Of a stretch of DNA of 57,610 nt, positions 25,364-33,287 are shown one piece after another. Both the position numbers and the translations under genes were made by a program. The notes beneath the pieces were generated by a model. That model did no database searches and was not told where the DNA came from. It saw only the letters and a list, made by a program, of their open reading frames with translations. Origin of the DNA: Oscillospiraceae bacterium. GTDB taxonomy: Bacteria; Bacillota; Clostridia; Oscillospirales; Oscillospiraceae. The stretch lies in assembly GCA_024404315.1 (NCBI GenBank), contig JAKSQD010000008.1, positions 1-57,610 of the forward strand. The letters are read 5' to 3'. The number at the start of each line of letters is the position of its first letter. Positions within the stretch are counted from its first letter, which is position 1.

Positions 25364-25978
25364 ATGTTTGTTTATGAAAAGCGTCTTATGTATCCTATTC
25401 ACGTCAAAAACCCTGATCCCAAACTGGCTAGTTTGATTATTAGCCAATATGGTGGCCCAGATGGCGAATTGGGAGCCTCTCTCCGTTACCTGAGTCAACG
25501 CTTTTCCATGCCCTATGACAAGGCAAAAGGGATGCTGACCGACATTGGCACGGAAGAATTGTCTCACTTGGAGATGGTTGGAACCTTGGTTTATCAGTTG
25601 ACGAGAAATCTAAGTGAGAGCCAAATCAAAAAAGCGGGCTTTGATGCCTATTTCATCGACCACACCACCGGCGTTTATCCAACCGCTGCCAGCGGCTTCC
25701 CCTGGTCTGCCAGTTCCATTCAAGTGACCGGTGATCCCATTGCTGATTTGACAGAAGACCTTGCAGCCGAACAAAAAGCACGTTTGACCTATGACAACAT
25801 CCTCCGCTACTGTGATGACCCAGATGTCAAGGATGTCATTCGTTTCCTGCGGGAAAGAGAAATTGTCCACTTCCAACGCTTTGGTGAAACGTTGGAAAAT
25901 GTCAAAGAGAAGCTTGACCACAAAAACATCTACCTGTACAACCCGGCATTTGATCGACTGAAAGAGCAAAAAGACTAA
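25364..25978 (+). CDS. cotJC: Spore coat protein CotJC, manganese catalase family
   Basis: A 204-residue ferritin-like protein of the manganese catalase family, built into the spore coat. Metal-ligand helices are visible in DIGTEELSHLEMVGTL (Glu and His), DLAAEQKARLTYDNIL and REREIVHFQRFGETL. The N-terminus MFVYEKRLMYPI and the central LRYLSQRFSMPYDKAKGML are standard for CotJC. The ribosome site GGAGGG lies in the last codons of the CotJA-CotJB gene, so the genes are coupled. Whether it has catalase activity here is not shown by sequence. Confidence 0.92.
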   Translation: MFVYEKRLMYPIHVKNPDPKLASLIISQYGGPDGELGASLRYLSQRFSMPYDKAKGMLTDIGTEELSHLEMVGTLVYQLTRNLSESQIKKAGFDAYFIDHTTGVYPTAASGFPWSASSIQVTGDPIADLTEDLAAEQKARLTYDNILRYCDDPDVKDVIRFLREREIVHFQRFGETLENVKEKLDHKNIYLYNPAFDRLKEQKD

Positions 25979-25989
25979 AAAATCAGCCA

Positions 25990-26021
25990 TTCCCCACATC
26001 TTCCTTCTAAGGTGTGGGGAA
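25990..26021. terminator. Hairpin between cotJC and sigG
   Basis: TTCCCCACA (25990-25998) pairs with TGTGGGGAA (26013-26021) between convergent genes. There is no T run on the plus strand, so it is a weak terminator at best. Confidence 0.5.
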
Positions 26022-26041
26022 CTATGAGGAATGCTCTGTTG

Positions 26042-26815
26042 TTACATTGTTTTTCTAATCTGCTTGATTGCGCCTTTTTCCAGACGAGAAACCTGAGCCT
26101 GTGAAATTCCAACTTCTTCTGAAACTTCCATCTGTGTTTTCCCTTGAAAAAAACGCAAATCCAAAATACGCTGTTCCCGTTCTGTTAAGTGGTCAATGGC
26201 TTCATGAAGAGCAAGCTCTTCTAACCAGCGTTCGTCTGTATTCTTATCATCTTTTACCTGATCCATGACACAGACGGTATCACCGCTGTCAGAATAAACT
26301 GGTTCATAGAGAGAAACCGGATCCGCAATGGCATCTAAGGCAAAAACAACTTCCTCTCTTTTCATTTCCAAACGCCTGGCAATTTCCTCCACGGAAGGTT
26401 CTCGCTGAAATTCAGAAAGATAAGCTTCTCGTGCCTGTAAAACCTTATAGGCTGTATCTCTCATCGAGCGACTGACTCGAACAGTAGAGGAATCTCGAAG
26501 AAAACGCCGAATTTCGCCGGAAATCATTGGAACTCCATAGGTGGAAAAACGGACATTAAATTGCTCACAATCAAAGTTGTCAATGGCTTTCATAAGACCG
26601 ATACACCCAATCTGAAAAAGGTCATCCATGCTTTCGCCTCTTCCAGAAAAGCGTTGAATGACAGAAAGCACCAGACGGAGATTCCCTTCTATCATTTGTT
26701 GACGAGCCGCTTCATCGCCGTGCTTGACCCTTCGAAGCAGTTCTGTCATTTCTTCGTTTTTCAGTACCTTGAGTTTTGAGGTGTTGACTCCACACAGCTC
26801 TACTTTTCCTCGCAT
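26042..26815 (-). CDS. sigG: RNA polymerase sigma-G, forespore
   Basis: A 257-residue sigma-70-family factor that drives late forespore genes. Nearly every sigma-G landmark is present: KVELCGVNTSKLKVLKNEEM at the start, NLRLVLSVIQRF and DDLFQIGCIGLMKAIDNFD in region 2, VFALDAIADPVSLYEPVYSD in region 3, and FFQGKTQMEVSEEVGISQAQ with VSRLEKGAIKQ in region 4.2. The ATG at 26815 fits the family N-terminus (MRGKVELCGV); the in-frame start 45 bases earlier adds unrelated residues. The ribosome site is a weak AAAGGGG. It is preceded by a sigma-F-like promoter, as in Bacillus. Sigma-F is the only close alternative, but the N-terminus decides for sigma-G. Confidence 0.94.
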   Translation of the reverse strand: MRGKVELCGVNTSKLKVLKNEEMTELLRRVKHGDEAARQQMIEGNLRLVLSVIQRFSGRGESMDDLFQIGCIGLMKAIDNFDCEQFNVRFSTYGVPMISGEIRRFLRDSSTVRVSRSMRDTAYKVLQAREAYLSEFQREPSVEEIARRLEMKREEVVFALDAIADPVSLYEPVYSDSGDTVCVMDQVKDDKNTDERWLEELALHEAIDHLTEREQRILDLRFFQGKTQMEVSEEVGISQAQVSRLEKGAIKQIRKTM

Positions 26816-26849
26816 AAGCAAAAATCCCCTTTGTGGAAGTTTCTGCATT

Positions 26850-26878
26850 AGCATTTCCACAAGAAAGAGATTCTATGC
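26850..26878 (-). promoter_or_regulatory. Sigma-F-type promoter of sigG
   Basis: On the minus strand GCATA (26878-26874), a 15-base spacer and GGAAATGCT (26858-26850), which fits GYATA and GGNNANNNT of forespore sigma factors. The predicted start is about 28 bases before the sigG ATG. The remainder of the gap at 26816-27177 holds only the permease promoter. Confidence 0.6.
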
Positions 26879-27060
26879 GATGGATATCTGACTCATCCCG
26901 CACGCACATAGGGAAAAGTTCATCCATAATTATTTGCAGAATCACACATTTTCTCATGCCTCTGCCAGCGGAGTTCATGTGGCAAAGCAGATCAACAAGG
27001 GTTATAAGAAAAGCACTCTGAACTGCTGAAATTCATTTCTGAAAAACGTCAATTTGTACA

Positions 27061-27089
27061 TTGCATATTCAAGTCAGATTCACTATAAT
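27061..27089 (+). promoter_or_regulatory. Promoter of the NCS2 permease
   Basis: TTGCAT (27061-27066), a 17-base spacer and TATAAT (27084-27089). No purine riboswitch was recognised in the short leader. Confidence 0.7.
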
Positions 27090-27177
27090 GATGGCGAAAT
27101 AAAGTAAAAAAAGCAACAGGAGTGTATTATCTACGAAAGAAAACAATATTCAAAATATTTACCGGCTTGATGGTCGT

Positions 27178-28464
27178 GTGCCTTTCCTGAAGGCCGTTCC
27201 ATTTGGACTTCAGCACATTCTGGCCATGTTTGTTTCCAATCTGACACCCATTAGCATTATCGCCGGTTCCGCTATGCCAGGTCTGTCTCAGGCAGAGATG
27301 GCAATTCTGCTTCAGAATGCAATGTTTGTGGCAGGTATCGCAACCCTGATTCAGCTTTACCCCGTCTGGAAAGTCGGTTCACGTCTTCCCGTGGTCATGG
27401 GTGTCAGTTTCACCTTTGTCACCGTGCTGAGCACCGTAGCTGCCAATTACGGTTATCCAAGTGTTATGGGTGCTGTCCTGATCGGCGGTATCTTTGAGGG
27501 CACGCTTGGACTGCTGGCTAAATACTGGCGCAGGATCATCACCCCCATTGTTGCCGCCTCTGTGGTCACTGCAATTGGTCTTTCCCTTTTCTCTGTGGGC
27601 ATCCGCTCCTTCGGCGGAGGCTATGTTGAAGACTTCGGCTCGGTTCAAAATCTGGCTCTGGGCATGATTACGCTGCTGGTCTGCCTCTGCTGGAATATCT
27701 TCGTCAAGGGCTACCTGAAACAGCTTTCTGTTCTGGCAGGACTGATCGTAGGTTATGTTGTCGCCGTTTTCATGGGAAAAGTGGATATGAGCATCATTTT
27801 CTCCGGCGGTTTTGTTTCTCTTCCGCATATTCTCCCTTATCTGCCTGAATTTCACGCTGGTGCCATTTTCTCTGTGTGCATCATCTTCCTGGTCTCCGCA
27901 GCGGAAACCATTGGCGACACCTCTGCACTTGTTTCCGGTGGTCTGAATCGTGAGATCGAAGGACACGAGATTTCTGGCTCTCTTGCCTGTGACGGCTACG
28001 CTTCCTGTATCTCTGGCTTATTCGGCTGTCCTCCCGTCACCTCCTTCTCTCAGAACGTGGGATTGGTTGCCATGACCAAGGTAGTCAATCGCTTCACCAT
28101 CATGACCGGTGCCGTCTGCATGATTCTGGCCGGTCTGCTTCCTCCCATCGGCAACTTCTTTTCCTCCATGCCTCAGGCGGTTCTGGGCGGCTGCACCATT
28201 ATGATGTTTGGAACCATTCTCACCTCCGGTGTGGAGATGATCTCCAAGTGCGGCTTCACCCAGCGCAATATCATCATTGTTTCCCTGTCTCTTTCCTGCG
28301 GTGTGGGTCTCACTACCGCTTCCGAGCAGGAGATCTGGCATGTGTTCCCCCAGATCATTCAGGACATTTTTGCAGGCAATGTGGTTGCTGTGGTCTTTGT
28401 TATTGCTGTGTTCCTCAGTCTGGTTCTGCCCCAGAACATGGAAATCAAGACCATTCAGGAATGA
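27178..28464 (+). CDS. NCS2-family nucleobase permease (xanthine/urate/uracil type)
   Basis: An integral membrane nucleobase:cation symporter with about 14 helices; 428 residues from the GTG given here. VGSRLPVVMGVSFTFV, FLVSAAETIGDTSALVSGGL and FGCPPVTSFSQNVGLVAMT (TM10 signature region) are characteristic, the Glu and Gln residues being substrate-binding in the family. Conserved sequence continues in frame upstream (YRLDGRVPF, from about 27133), so the true N-terminus is earlier; AGGAG at 27118-27122 is the only ribosome site. Yet no ATG, GTG or TTG occurs in frame between that site and 27178. Purine rather than uracil transport is suggested by overall motifs, with moderate confidence. Confidence 0.8.
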   Translation: MPFLKAVPFGLQHILAMFVSNLTPISIIAGSAMPGLSQAEMAILLQNAMFVAGIATLIQLYPVWKVGSRLPVVMGVSFTFVTVLSTVAANYGYPSVMGAVLIGGIFEGTLGLLAKYWRRIITPIVAASVVTAIGLSLFSVGIRSFGGGYVEDFGSVQNLALGMITLLVCLCWNIFVKGYLKQLSVLAGLIVGYVVAVFMGKVDMSIIFSGGFVSLPHILPYLPEFHAGAIFSVCIIFLVSAAETIGDTSALVSGGLNREIEGHEISGSLACDGYASCISGLFGCPPVTSFSQNVGLVAMTKVVNRFTIMTGAVCMILAGLLPPIGNFFSSMPQAVLGGCTIMMFGTILTSGVEMISKCGFTQRNIIIVSLSLSCGVGLTTASEQEIWHVFPQIIQDIFAGNVVAVVFVIAVFLSLVLPQNMEIKTIQE

Positions 28465-28541
28465 AAAAGTTGTTTTAGTGCTTCATTCTGTACCAATTTT
28501 TTCTGTATTTTACAGATAGCATCAGATAAATAAAAGATCGT

Positions 28542-28592
28542 CCCCGGTATCAGCTGACAACAATCTTAGTCAACCGACACCGGGGCTTTTTT
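28542..28592 (+). terminator. Terminator of the permease gene
   Basis: CCCCGGT (28542-28548) pairs with ACCGGGG (28579-28585), with partial pairing inside (TGAC/GTCA), and TTTTTT follows. Confidence 0.8.
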
Positions 28593-28675
28593 GTAAATTT
28601 TCCGTTGTTTCAGTACCGCTCCAGTGGGGCAGTAGAATTCAATCACAAATCCGCAAAAAGCGTTTTTGTTTCCCG

Positions 28676-28704
28676 TTGCGTTTCCGCACGGTTTGATGTA
28701 TGAT
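28676..28704 (+). promoter_or_regulatory. Promoter of a small gene
   Basis: TTGCGT (28676-28681), a 17-base spacer and TATGAT (28699-28704) with an upstream TG, 36 bases before the start of the 86-residue protein. Confidence 0.55.
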
Positions 28705-28739
28705 GAGGTTCAGAAAATAGCACTGAAAGGAACACGAAT

Positions 28740-29000
28740 ATGACGAACAAACAAAAAATGGCTATTGTCCGCCAAATGATGGATATGCTGAAATCTCTTC
28801 CAGCTGGCAAACACATTTCTACCGCTTCTCTGTTAGGAAAAGTAGACATCCGTGATGAGGAATTCCTGTTTGACGCTGAGGAGATGGAGATTTTCCATGA
28901 TGCGCTCATGCAGCAGGCCAAACGGGAGCATCTTCATCTGGCTCTGTGCGGCAAATCTTTTGGAATGCCCTATCTGGATGAGTTCACGGTAACAAAATAA
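28740..29000 (+). CDS. Small protein of unknown function
   Basis: I do not recognise this 86-residue protein. It is probably cytosolic: there is no signal or membrane helix. The first half is helical and methionine-rich (KMAIVRQMMDMLKSL), the second half is mixed (FDAEEMEIFHDALMQQAKR, then LHLALCGKSFGMPYLDEF). It has its own promoter and an AAAGGAA ribosome site. Its last Lys codon and stop codon are inside a repeat shared with the end of the symporter gene (1711-1731), so its original C-terminus may have been altered. Confidence 0.6.
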   Translation: MTNKQKMAIVRQMMDMLKSLPAGKHISTASLLGKVDIRDEEFLFDAEEMEIFHDALMQQAKREHLHLALCGKSFGMPYLDEFTVTK

Positions 29001-29016
29001 GAGCCTATCGGTCAAT
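28995..29016. repeat. Repeat copy supplying the stop codon
   Basis: AAATAAGAGCCTATCGGTC and three further bases are identical to 1711-1732, including the final Lys codon and TAA. The next bases (AATAAACGCA) resemble the interior of the 99-base element at 10636, so this is probably a truncated copy of its left end. Confidence 0.6.
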
Positions 29017-29059
29017 AAACGCAAAGCAAGGTTATCTCAGTCTTTGAGTGGGGACAGCT

Positions 29060-29102
29060 CAAAAATAAAAAGACAGGGAGCCTTGACGGAAGGTTCCCTG
29101 TC
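29060..29102 (-). terminator. Terminator of the aldo/keto reductase gene
   Basis: GACAGGGA (29072-29079) pairs with TCCCTGTC (29095-29102), with inner CCTT/AAGG pairs; on the minus strand TTTTTATTTTT follows. Confidence 0.8.
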
Positions 29103-29110
29103 ACAAGAGA

Positions 29111-30238
29111 TCAGGTCTCAAAAGCCTTTGCTACGTTGGTCAAAAGCTCACGAATGGGGAGCTTTTGCGGGCAAATCTTTTCGCATTTTCCGCAGCGGAC
29201 GCAGTCAGAGGCTTTTCCATTTGCGGCGGTATGAGCTGCATAGCTCTCCACTTGAGTTTCATCCTCATAAACGGTCTTGCCGTTGTAGCAAGTAAAGAGA
29301 TCGGGAATGGCAATGTGCATGGGGCAGCCATCCGTGCAGTAACGACAGGCGGTGCAGGGAATCAGACCCTTGGAACGGAAAATTTCACTGACCTGCTTCA
29401 CTGCATGGCACTCTGCCTCATCGAGCGGCTGGAAATGCTCCATAAAGCTCAGGTTGTCGTTCATCTGCTCCATATCACTCATGCCGGACAGCACCATGGT
29501 CATCTGGTCAAATCCAGCGGCAAACCGAATGGCGTAACTTGCGTTGGAGCCTCCATGGAGAGAGCGATAAACAGATTCTGCTGCGTCAGGAAGGTGAACC
29601 AAGCTTCCACCCTTGACCGGTTCCATGACAATGACGGGCTTGTTATGCTTGACGCAGACCTCATAGCACTTGCGGCTCTGAACAGAATCATCCTCATAGT
29701 CCACATAGTTAAACTGAATCTGCACCACTTCGATTTCTGGATGCTGAGTCAAGATCATGTCCAGATACTCCGCTGTATCGTGAAAAGAAAGACCCACATG
29801 ACGAATTTTACCCTCTTTTTTCAACGCAAAGGCGGTCTCGTAAGCACGACATTTGGTAAATTTTTCATAGTTACGGGAGCTTTGTGCGTGCATCAGGTAA
29901 AAATCAAAATAATCTACTCCGCAAAACTCCAGCTGCTTTTCAAACAGAGGCCGAATGTCCTCTTCTTTCTCAAAGAAAGGCCCTGTCAGCTTGTTGGTCA
30001 GAAGATAGCTCTCACGGGGATAACGACTTGTCAGGCAACGACGAATGGCTTTCTCGCTCTCGCCCTGGATATAGGGATGGGCGGTATCAAAATAATTGAA
30101 TCCCTTCTCAAGGAAAGCGTCAATCATAGCACAGAACTGCACATCATCGACCATTTCGCCGTTCATAGGCAGGCGCATACAGCCGAAACCGAATTTCTTT
30201 TTGATTTCTGGGAAAAAGGGATTACCGTTTGGAAACAT
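29111..30238 (-). CDS. Aldo/keto reductase with two ferredoxin-like 4Fe-4S motifs
   Basis: A 375-residue oxidoreductase. The N-terminal 280 residues form an aldo/keto reductase barrel (FGFGCMRLP, NYFDTAHPYIQGESE with catalytic Tyr, NKL, LMHAQ); the C-terminal part carries two ferredoxin-like clusters, CTACRYCTDGCP and CVRCGKCEKICP. This domain pair is common in anaerobic clostridia and should pass electrons between the clusters and a carbonyl substrate; the substrate is unknown. The start at 30238 has GAGGAG upstream; the ORF extends 52 codons further without support. It is a single-gene unit ended by the terminator at 29060-29102. Confidence 0.85.
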   Translation of the reverse strand: MFPNGNPFFPEIKKKFGFGCMRLPMNGEMVDDVQFCAMIDAFLEKGFNYFDTAHPYIQGESEKAIRRCLTSRYPRESYLLTNKLTGPFFEKEEDIRPLFEKQLEFCGVDYFDFYLMHAQSSRNYEKFTKCRAYETAFALKKEGKIRHVGLSFHDTAEYLDMILTQHPEIEVVQIQFNYVDYEDDSVQSRKCYEVCVKHNKPVIVMEPVKGGSLVHLPDAAESVYRSLHGGSNASYAIRFAAGFDQMTMVLSGMSDMEQMNDNLSFMEHFQPLDEAECHAVKQVSEIFRSKGLIPCTACRYCTDGCPMHIAIPDLFTCYNGKTVYEDETQVESYAAHTAANGKASDCVRCGKCEKICPQKLPIRELLTNVAKAFET

Positions 30239-30356
30239 TGTTGATTTTCTCCTCTCTAAAACAGAAAAAAGGGGGGTTCTGTCACTATGACAGATAACGC
30301 TCGATTTGTCAAGTGTGTTTTTGCATTCAAAAAAGGATGTATTCAAGCAAAAAAGG

Positions 30357-31106
30357 TTATCCCAAGCGTTTTGCGATTTGCAAAGCAAGGTCAAAATTGC
30401 TGTTCAAATGGTTGACGTTTTTCAGGTCAGAGATATCATAATCCCATTCGTCCAGCACATCTCCTGCTACCAGAAAGTCATACAGGCGGAAGCCATGAAA
30501 GCTGCAAACGGCCTGTACACCGGCAAGCTCCATCTCCACCGCAATGCAGCCTTCCGCCTGGCGGTCGGCGATTTTCTTTCTGGTTTCCCGATAAAAGGCA
30601 TCGGTCGTCCAAACACGTCCCGTGACAATCGGAAGCCCTATAACCTGAAACAGTTCACTCAACTCTTTGCTTTGAGGAATAGGCAGATAGTCAGAAGGGG
30701 GTGCATAATGATAAGATATGCCTTCCTCTCGATAGGCTTCGGTTGGGATGATGTAGCGTCCCTTCGTTTTTTCTCGGTTCAAGCTGCCACAGGAACCAAA
30801 CATGACGAAAGTGGTAGCGCCGGTGAGCCAATTGGCATCAATGATATCGTGAGCAGCACCGCTGGAACCAACCGCTGTCAGGTAAAATCCCAGTTTCTTT
30901 CCCTCATGCTCCAAAAGATAAATGGGACTGTTTCCGTTGCAAGCGGTTCGTTCTCCCACTTTCTCACAAGGAAAGTGTTCTAACACATTCTGGAAGACTT
31001 CGCTGGAGAAGGTAACAATGCAGGTATCACACAGGTGCTTTTGCTCTCCGTAGAAATCACCAGGTCCCATCATAGGCTGAGACAGATCAAATGCAGCAGT
31101 AATCAT
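30357..31106 (-). CDS. Nucleoside phosphorylase, uridine phosphorylase-like
   Basis: A 249-residue PNP/UDP-family phosphorylase that would split a nucleoside into base and ribose 1-phosphate. GSSGAAHDI (phosphate region), FVMFGSCGSL, the active-site GCIAVEMELAGVQAV (Glu-Met-Glu, ribose binding) and VAGDVLDEWDYD (base region) are visible. Purine or pyrimidine preference cannot be decided. AGGAGG precedes the ATG at 31106. It lies near a nucleobase permease and a Nudix gene, which fits nucleoside salvage, but the genes are not in one operon. Confidence 0.82.
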   Translation of the reverse strand: MITAAFDLSQPMMGPGDFYGEQKHLCDTCIVTFSSEVFQNVLEHFPCEKVGERTACNGNSPIYLLEHEGKKLGFYLTAVGSSGAAHDIIDANWLTGATTFVMFGSCGSLNREKTKGRYIIPTEAYREEGISYHYAPPSDYLPIPQSKELSELFQVIGLPIVTGRVWTTDAFYRETRKKIADRQAEGCIAVEMELAGVQAVCSFHGFRLYDFLVAGDVLDEWDYDISDLKNVNHLNSNFDLALQIAKRLG

Positions 31107-31198
31107 AAAAATCCCTCCTTTTTCGAGTATATGGAACGAAATCCACCTCCGCTCGACTTATTCAAATCGCTCAATCAAATTGCTCAATGTTCCAAATG

Positions 31199-31239
31199 AA
31201 AAAACAGTACCAATCCGCAAAAAACGGTCAGTACTGTTT
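31199..31239 (-). terminator. Terminator of the Nudix gene
   Basis: On the minus strand AAACAGTAC (31239-31231) pairs with GTACTGTTT (31210-31202), then a T run follows to 31199. Confidence 0.75.
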
Positions 31240-31254
31240 CAGCGTTGGTTGGAG

Positions 31255-31818
31255 TTAATGAAACGCCCACATATAGCAATAAGCCTGGGTACGAGCGGCA
31301 AACGGTGCGCCTTCTTCGATGAGCTTGCGGATATCGGCTTTGGTGTACCATCCGGCTTCAATTTCTTCCTCTGCGGATGTGCTGGGAGCAAATTCTCCTT
31401 CAGCAGTGCCCATCACACAGATGTTTTTCTCGTTGGAGAAGCCAATGGCACTATAAGAATTATCCAAATATCCTCGGATGGAAGTCAGCGTCAATCCAGT
31501 TTCCTCCCACAGCTCACGAGCGGCGGCTTCATCCGGCTGCTCACCAGGATCAATCAAGCCTGCGGGAAAGTTATAGATGACGCATCCCATCGCCATACGG
31601 AACTCACGGTTCAACAAGACCTTTTCACCCGTCACATCGTGAACCATCAGCACAACCGCCTCGGGAGCATGGTCGTGCAGCTCTTCAAAGGACTGAAGGT
31701 TTTTGCTGCGGCTAATCATTTCATAGTCCTTTGGGGTTCCTGCTTCGGTTTCATAGTGAAGGTCATAACGGGTGAGGAAACGACCCTCATGGACTTTTGT
31801 CATTCCCTTAAATTTCAT
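31255..31818 (-). CDS. Nudix hydrolase, ADP-ribose pyrophosphatase-like
   Basis: A 187-residue Nudix protein. The box GLIDPGEQPDEAAARELWEE followed by TGL (about 93-115) is complete, with the REXXEE metal-binding glutamates. The N-terminal strands and NFPAGLID resemble ADP-ribose/NDP-sugar pyrophosphatases, though other nucleotide substrates are possible. The start at 31818 lies six bases after GGAGG; the alternative ATG at 31824 directly abuts that site. It is divergent from the nitroreductase gene. Confidence 0.85.
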   Translation of the reverse strand: MKFKGMTKVHEGRFLTRYDLHYETEAGTPKDYEMISRSKNLQSFEELHDHAPEAVVLMVHDVTGEKVLLNREFRMAMGCVIYNFPAGLIDPGEQPDEAAARELWEETGLTLTSIRGYLDNSYSAIGFSNEKNICVMGTAEGEFAPSTSAEEEIEAGWYTKADIRKLIEEGAPFAARTQAYCYMWAFH

Positions 31819-31922
31819 AGTCATCCTCCATCATTGAAGTTTTGGTGTTCTCTATTATACTTCACTTTTGTCAGAATTACAACGGTCAAGTTACTGGTCG
31901 CAGAGAAACACATCAAACAGCC

Positions 31923-31951
31923 TTGTTATTTTTCCTCAGATGGTGTATACT
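31923..31951 (+). promoter_or_regulatory. Promoter of the nitroreductase gene
   Basis: TTGTTA (31923-31928), a 17-base spacer and TATACT (31946-31951), 31 bases before the start codon. Confidence 0.6.
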
Positions 31952-31982
31952 TTTGCTATCTTAAAAGAAAGCAGGTAGTCCC

Positions 31983-32558
31983 ATGCTGAAAGATCTGTTG
32001 AAAGCCAGCCGCAGTTACCGAGGCTATGATATGTCCCGCAAAGTCACCAGGGAAGAACTGATGGAGTTGGTGGATCACGTCCGTTACGCTCCTTCCACGG
32101 TCAACGGTCAGCCTTTGCGCTATTATTTGGTTCATGAGGAGGCAGAGGTTGCCGCAATTCAGTCTCTGACGCTCTGGGCAAAAGCTCTCAAGGATATCAC
32201 ACTCCCTCATGAGGGAAAATATCCCACCGCTTTTATCATTATCTGTCAGGATACAGAGAGAGGCCCCAACCTCAACCGGTATATTCGAGATGTTGGTATT
32301 GCCGCACAGACCATTCTTTTGGCAGCAGCAGAAAGAGAATTGGGCGGTTGTATGATTGGCAGCTTCAACCCCGACAAGGTAAAGGAAACCCTGAACCTGG
32401 CCGATCATCTGCGCCCCATGCTGGTTCTGGCCATTGGCAAGCCGGATGAGACCATTGTGCTCACCGAGGTGGGCGAAGACGGAAGTACCAAGTATTGGCG
32501 TGATGAAAACGATGTCCATTATGTGCCGAAGCGCAGCTTGGAGGACATTCTAATCTGA
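31983..32558 (+). CDS. Nitroreductase-family protein
   Basis: A 191-residue FMN-dependent nitroreductase-fold protein. The N-terminal RSYRGYD (FMN phosphate binding), the RYAPSTVNGQPLRYYLV segment, the central RDVGIAAQTILLAAAERELGGCMIG, and the C-terminal NDVHYVPKRSLEDILI are typical of this family. The enzymes use NAD(P)H to reduce nitro- or quinone-like compounds; the physiological substrate is unknown. The TAGTCCC before the ATG is a poor ribosome site. The next segment is a decayed gene. Confidence 0.8.
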   Translation: MLKDLLKASRSYRGYDMSRKVTREELMELVDHVRYAPSTVNGQPLRYYLVHEEAEVAAIQSLTLWAKALKDITLPHEGKYPTAFIIICQDTERGPNLNRYIRDVGIAAQTILLAAAERELGGCMIGSFNPDKVKETLNLADHLRPMLVLAIGKPDETIVLTEVGEDGSTKYWRDENDVHYVPKRSLEDILI

Positions 32559-32588
32559 TGGAACGAACCTGGAGATGCTCCGTCCGGC

Positions 32589-33276
32589 ATGGAGCTTTTG
32601 AAGCAGATCGAAACCACCCAATGTCAACCGGGTGAAGCCGCCGTGTGGTTTTATCGACGCTGTTCTCACCGATCTAAGCGGACGCAGAAGGCGTTTCCAA
32701 ACGTTGGTATCCCGCTCCATTTGACCCGTCCTTGTTAAAAGCGGATTATTTTTTCTGCACCCATGGTCACAAAGACCATCTGACACCGGAAACCATTCAG
32801 AAAGCAGCAATGGGCAATCCTGATTTGGTGTTCATTGTGCCCAGCGCTTGCGTGAATCAGGTTCGACAACTTGGGGTTGCGGAAGATTGGGTTTTGGGTG
32901 CAAAAGCCGGGCAAGCGCTGACGCTGCCTGGTCTTGCGGTTTTTCCTGTTTCTGCCGCCCATCCGGTTCACAGCATCGACCAAAACGGAGAAGATTTGGC
33001 GTTGAGTTACTTCCTGGAAAGTATCTGCTTTTTCTTCCCGTCAACGGAAGCGACTATTTCCGCACAAAACGTGGGTGCATCGGAAATTTTCATCCGTTAG
33101 AAGCGGCTCGCCTGGCTGTGATGCTTCAGGCAGAGTTGACCATTCCCGCCCACTATGATATGATGAAAAACAACACCGTTGATCCGCTGGATTTTGTTCA
33201 TTACCTGATGCAGGAGGACACCTCCGTCTGCTGGAAGATCCCGGCTCTGGGTGAACGTGTGATTTATCGCAAATAA
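32589..33276 (+). pseudogene. Decayed metallo-beta-lactamase-fold hydrolase (UlaG-like)
   Basis: Pieces of one protein lie in three reading frames. Frame with ATG 32589 gives LLKQIETTQCQPGEAAVW; the frame at 32662 gives VLTDLSGRR; the frame at 32723 gives DPSLLKADYFFCTHGHKDHL, with the metal motif HxHxDH, and runs to about 33018; the frame at about 33020 gives LLFLPVNGSDYFRTKRG and IPAHYDMMKNNTVDP, ending at 33276. At least three frameshifts are needed. The region that should carry the conserved GD of the fold, between LALSYFLE and LLFLPVNG, is missing, so there is also a deletion. The intact ancestor was probably an UlaG-like MBL hydrolase. Confidence 0.75.
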
Positions 33277-33287
33277 ACGAGGTATCT

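Noticed and set aside
26712..26978. An 88-residue minus-strand frame overlapping the start of sigG
   Set aside because: It crosses the sigma-F promoter and sigG in another frame, with no ribosome site or known motif.
27061..27177. A purine riboswitch before the NCS2 permease
   Set aside because: The leader is too short and lacks the three-way-junction sequences of purine aptamers.
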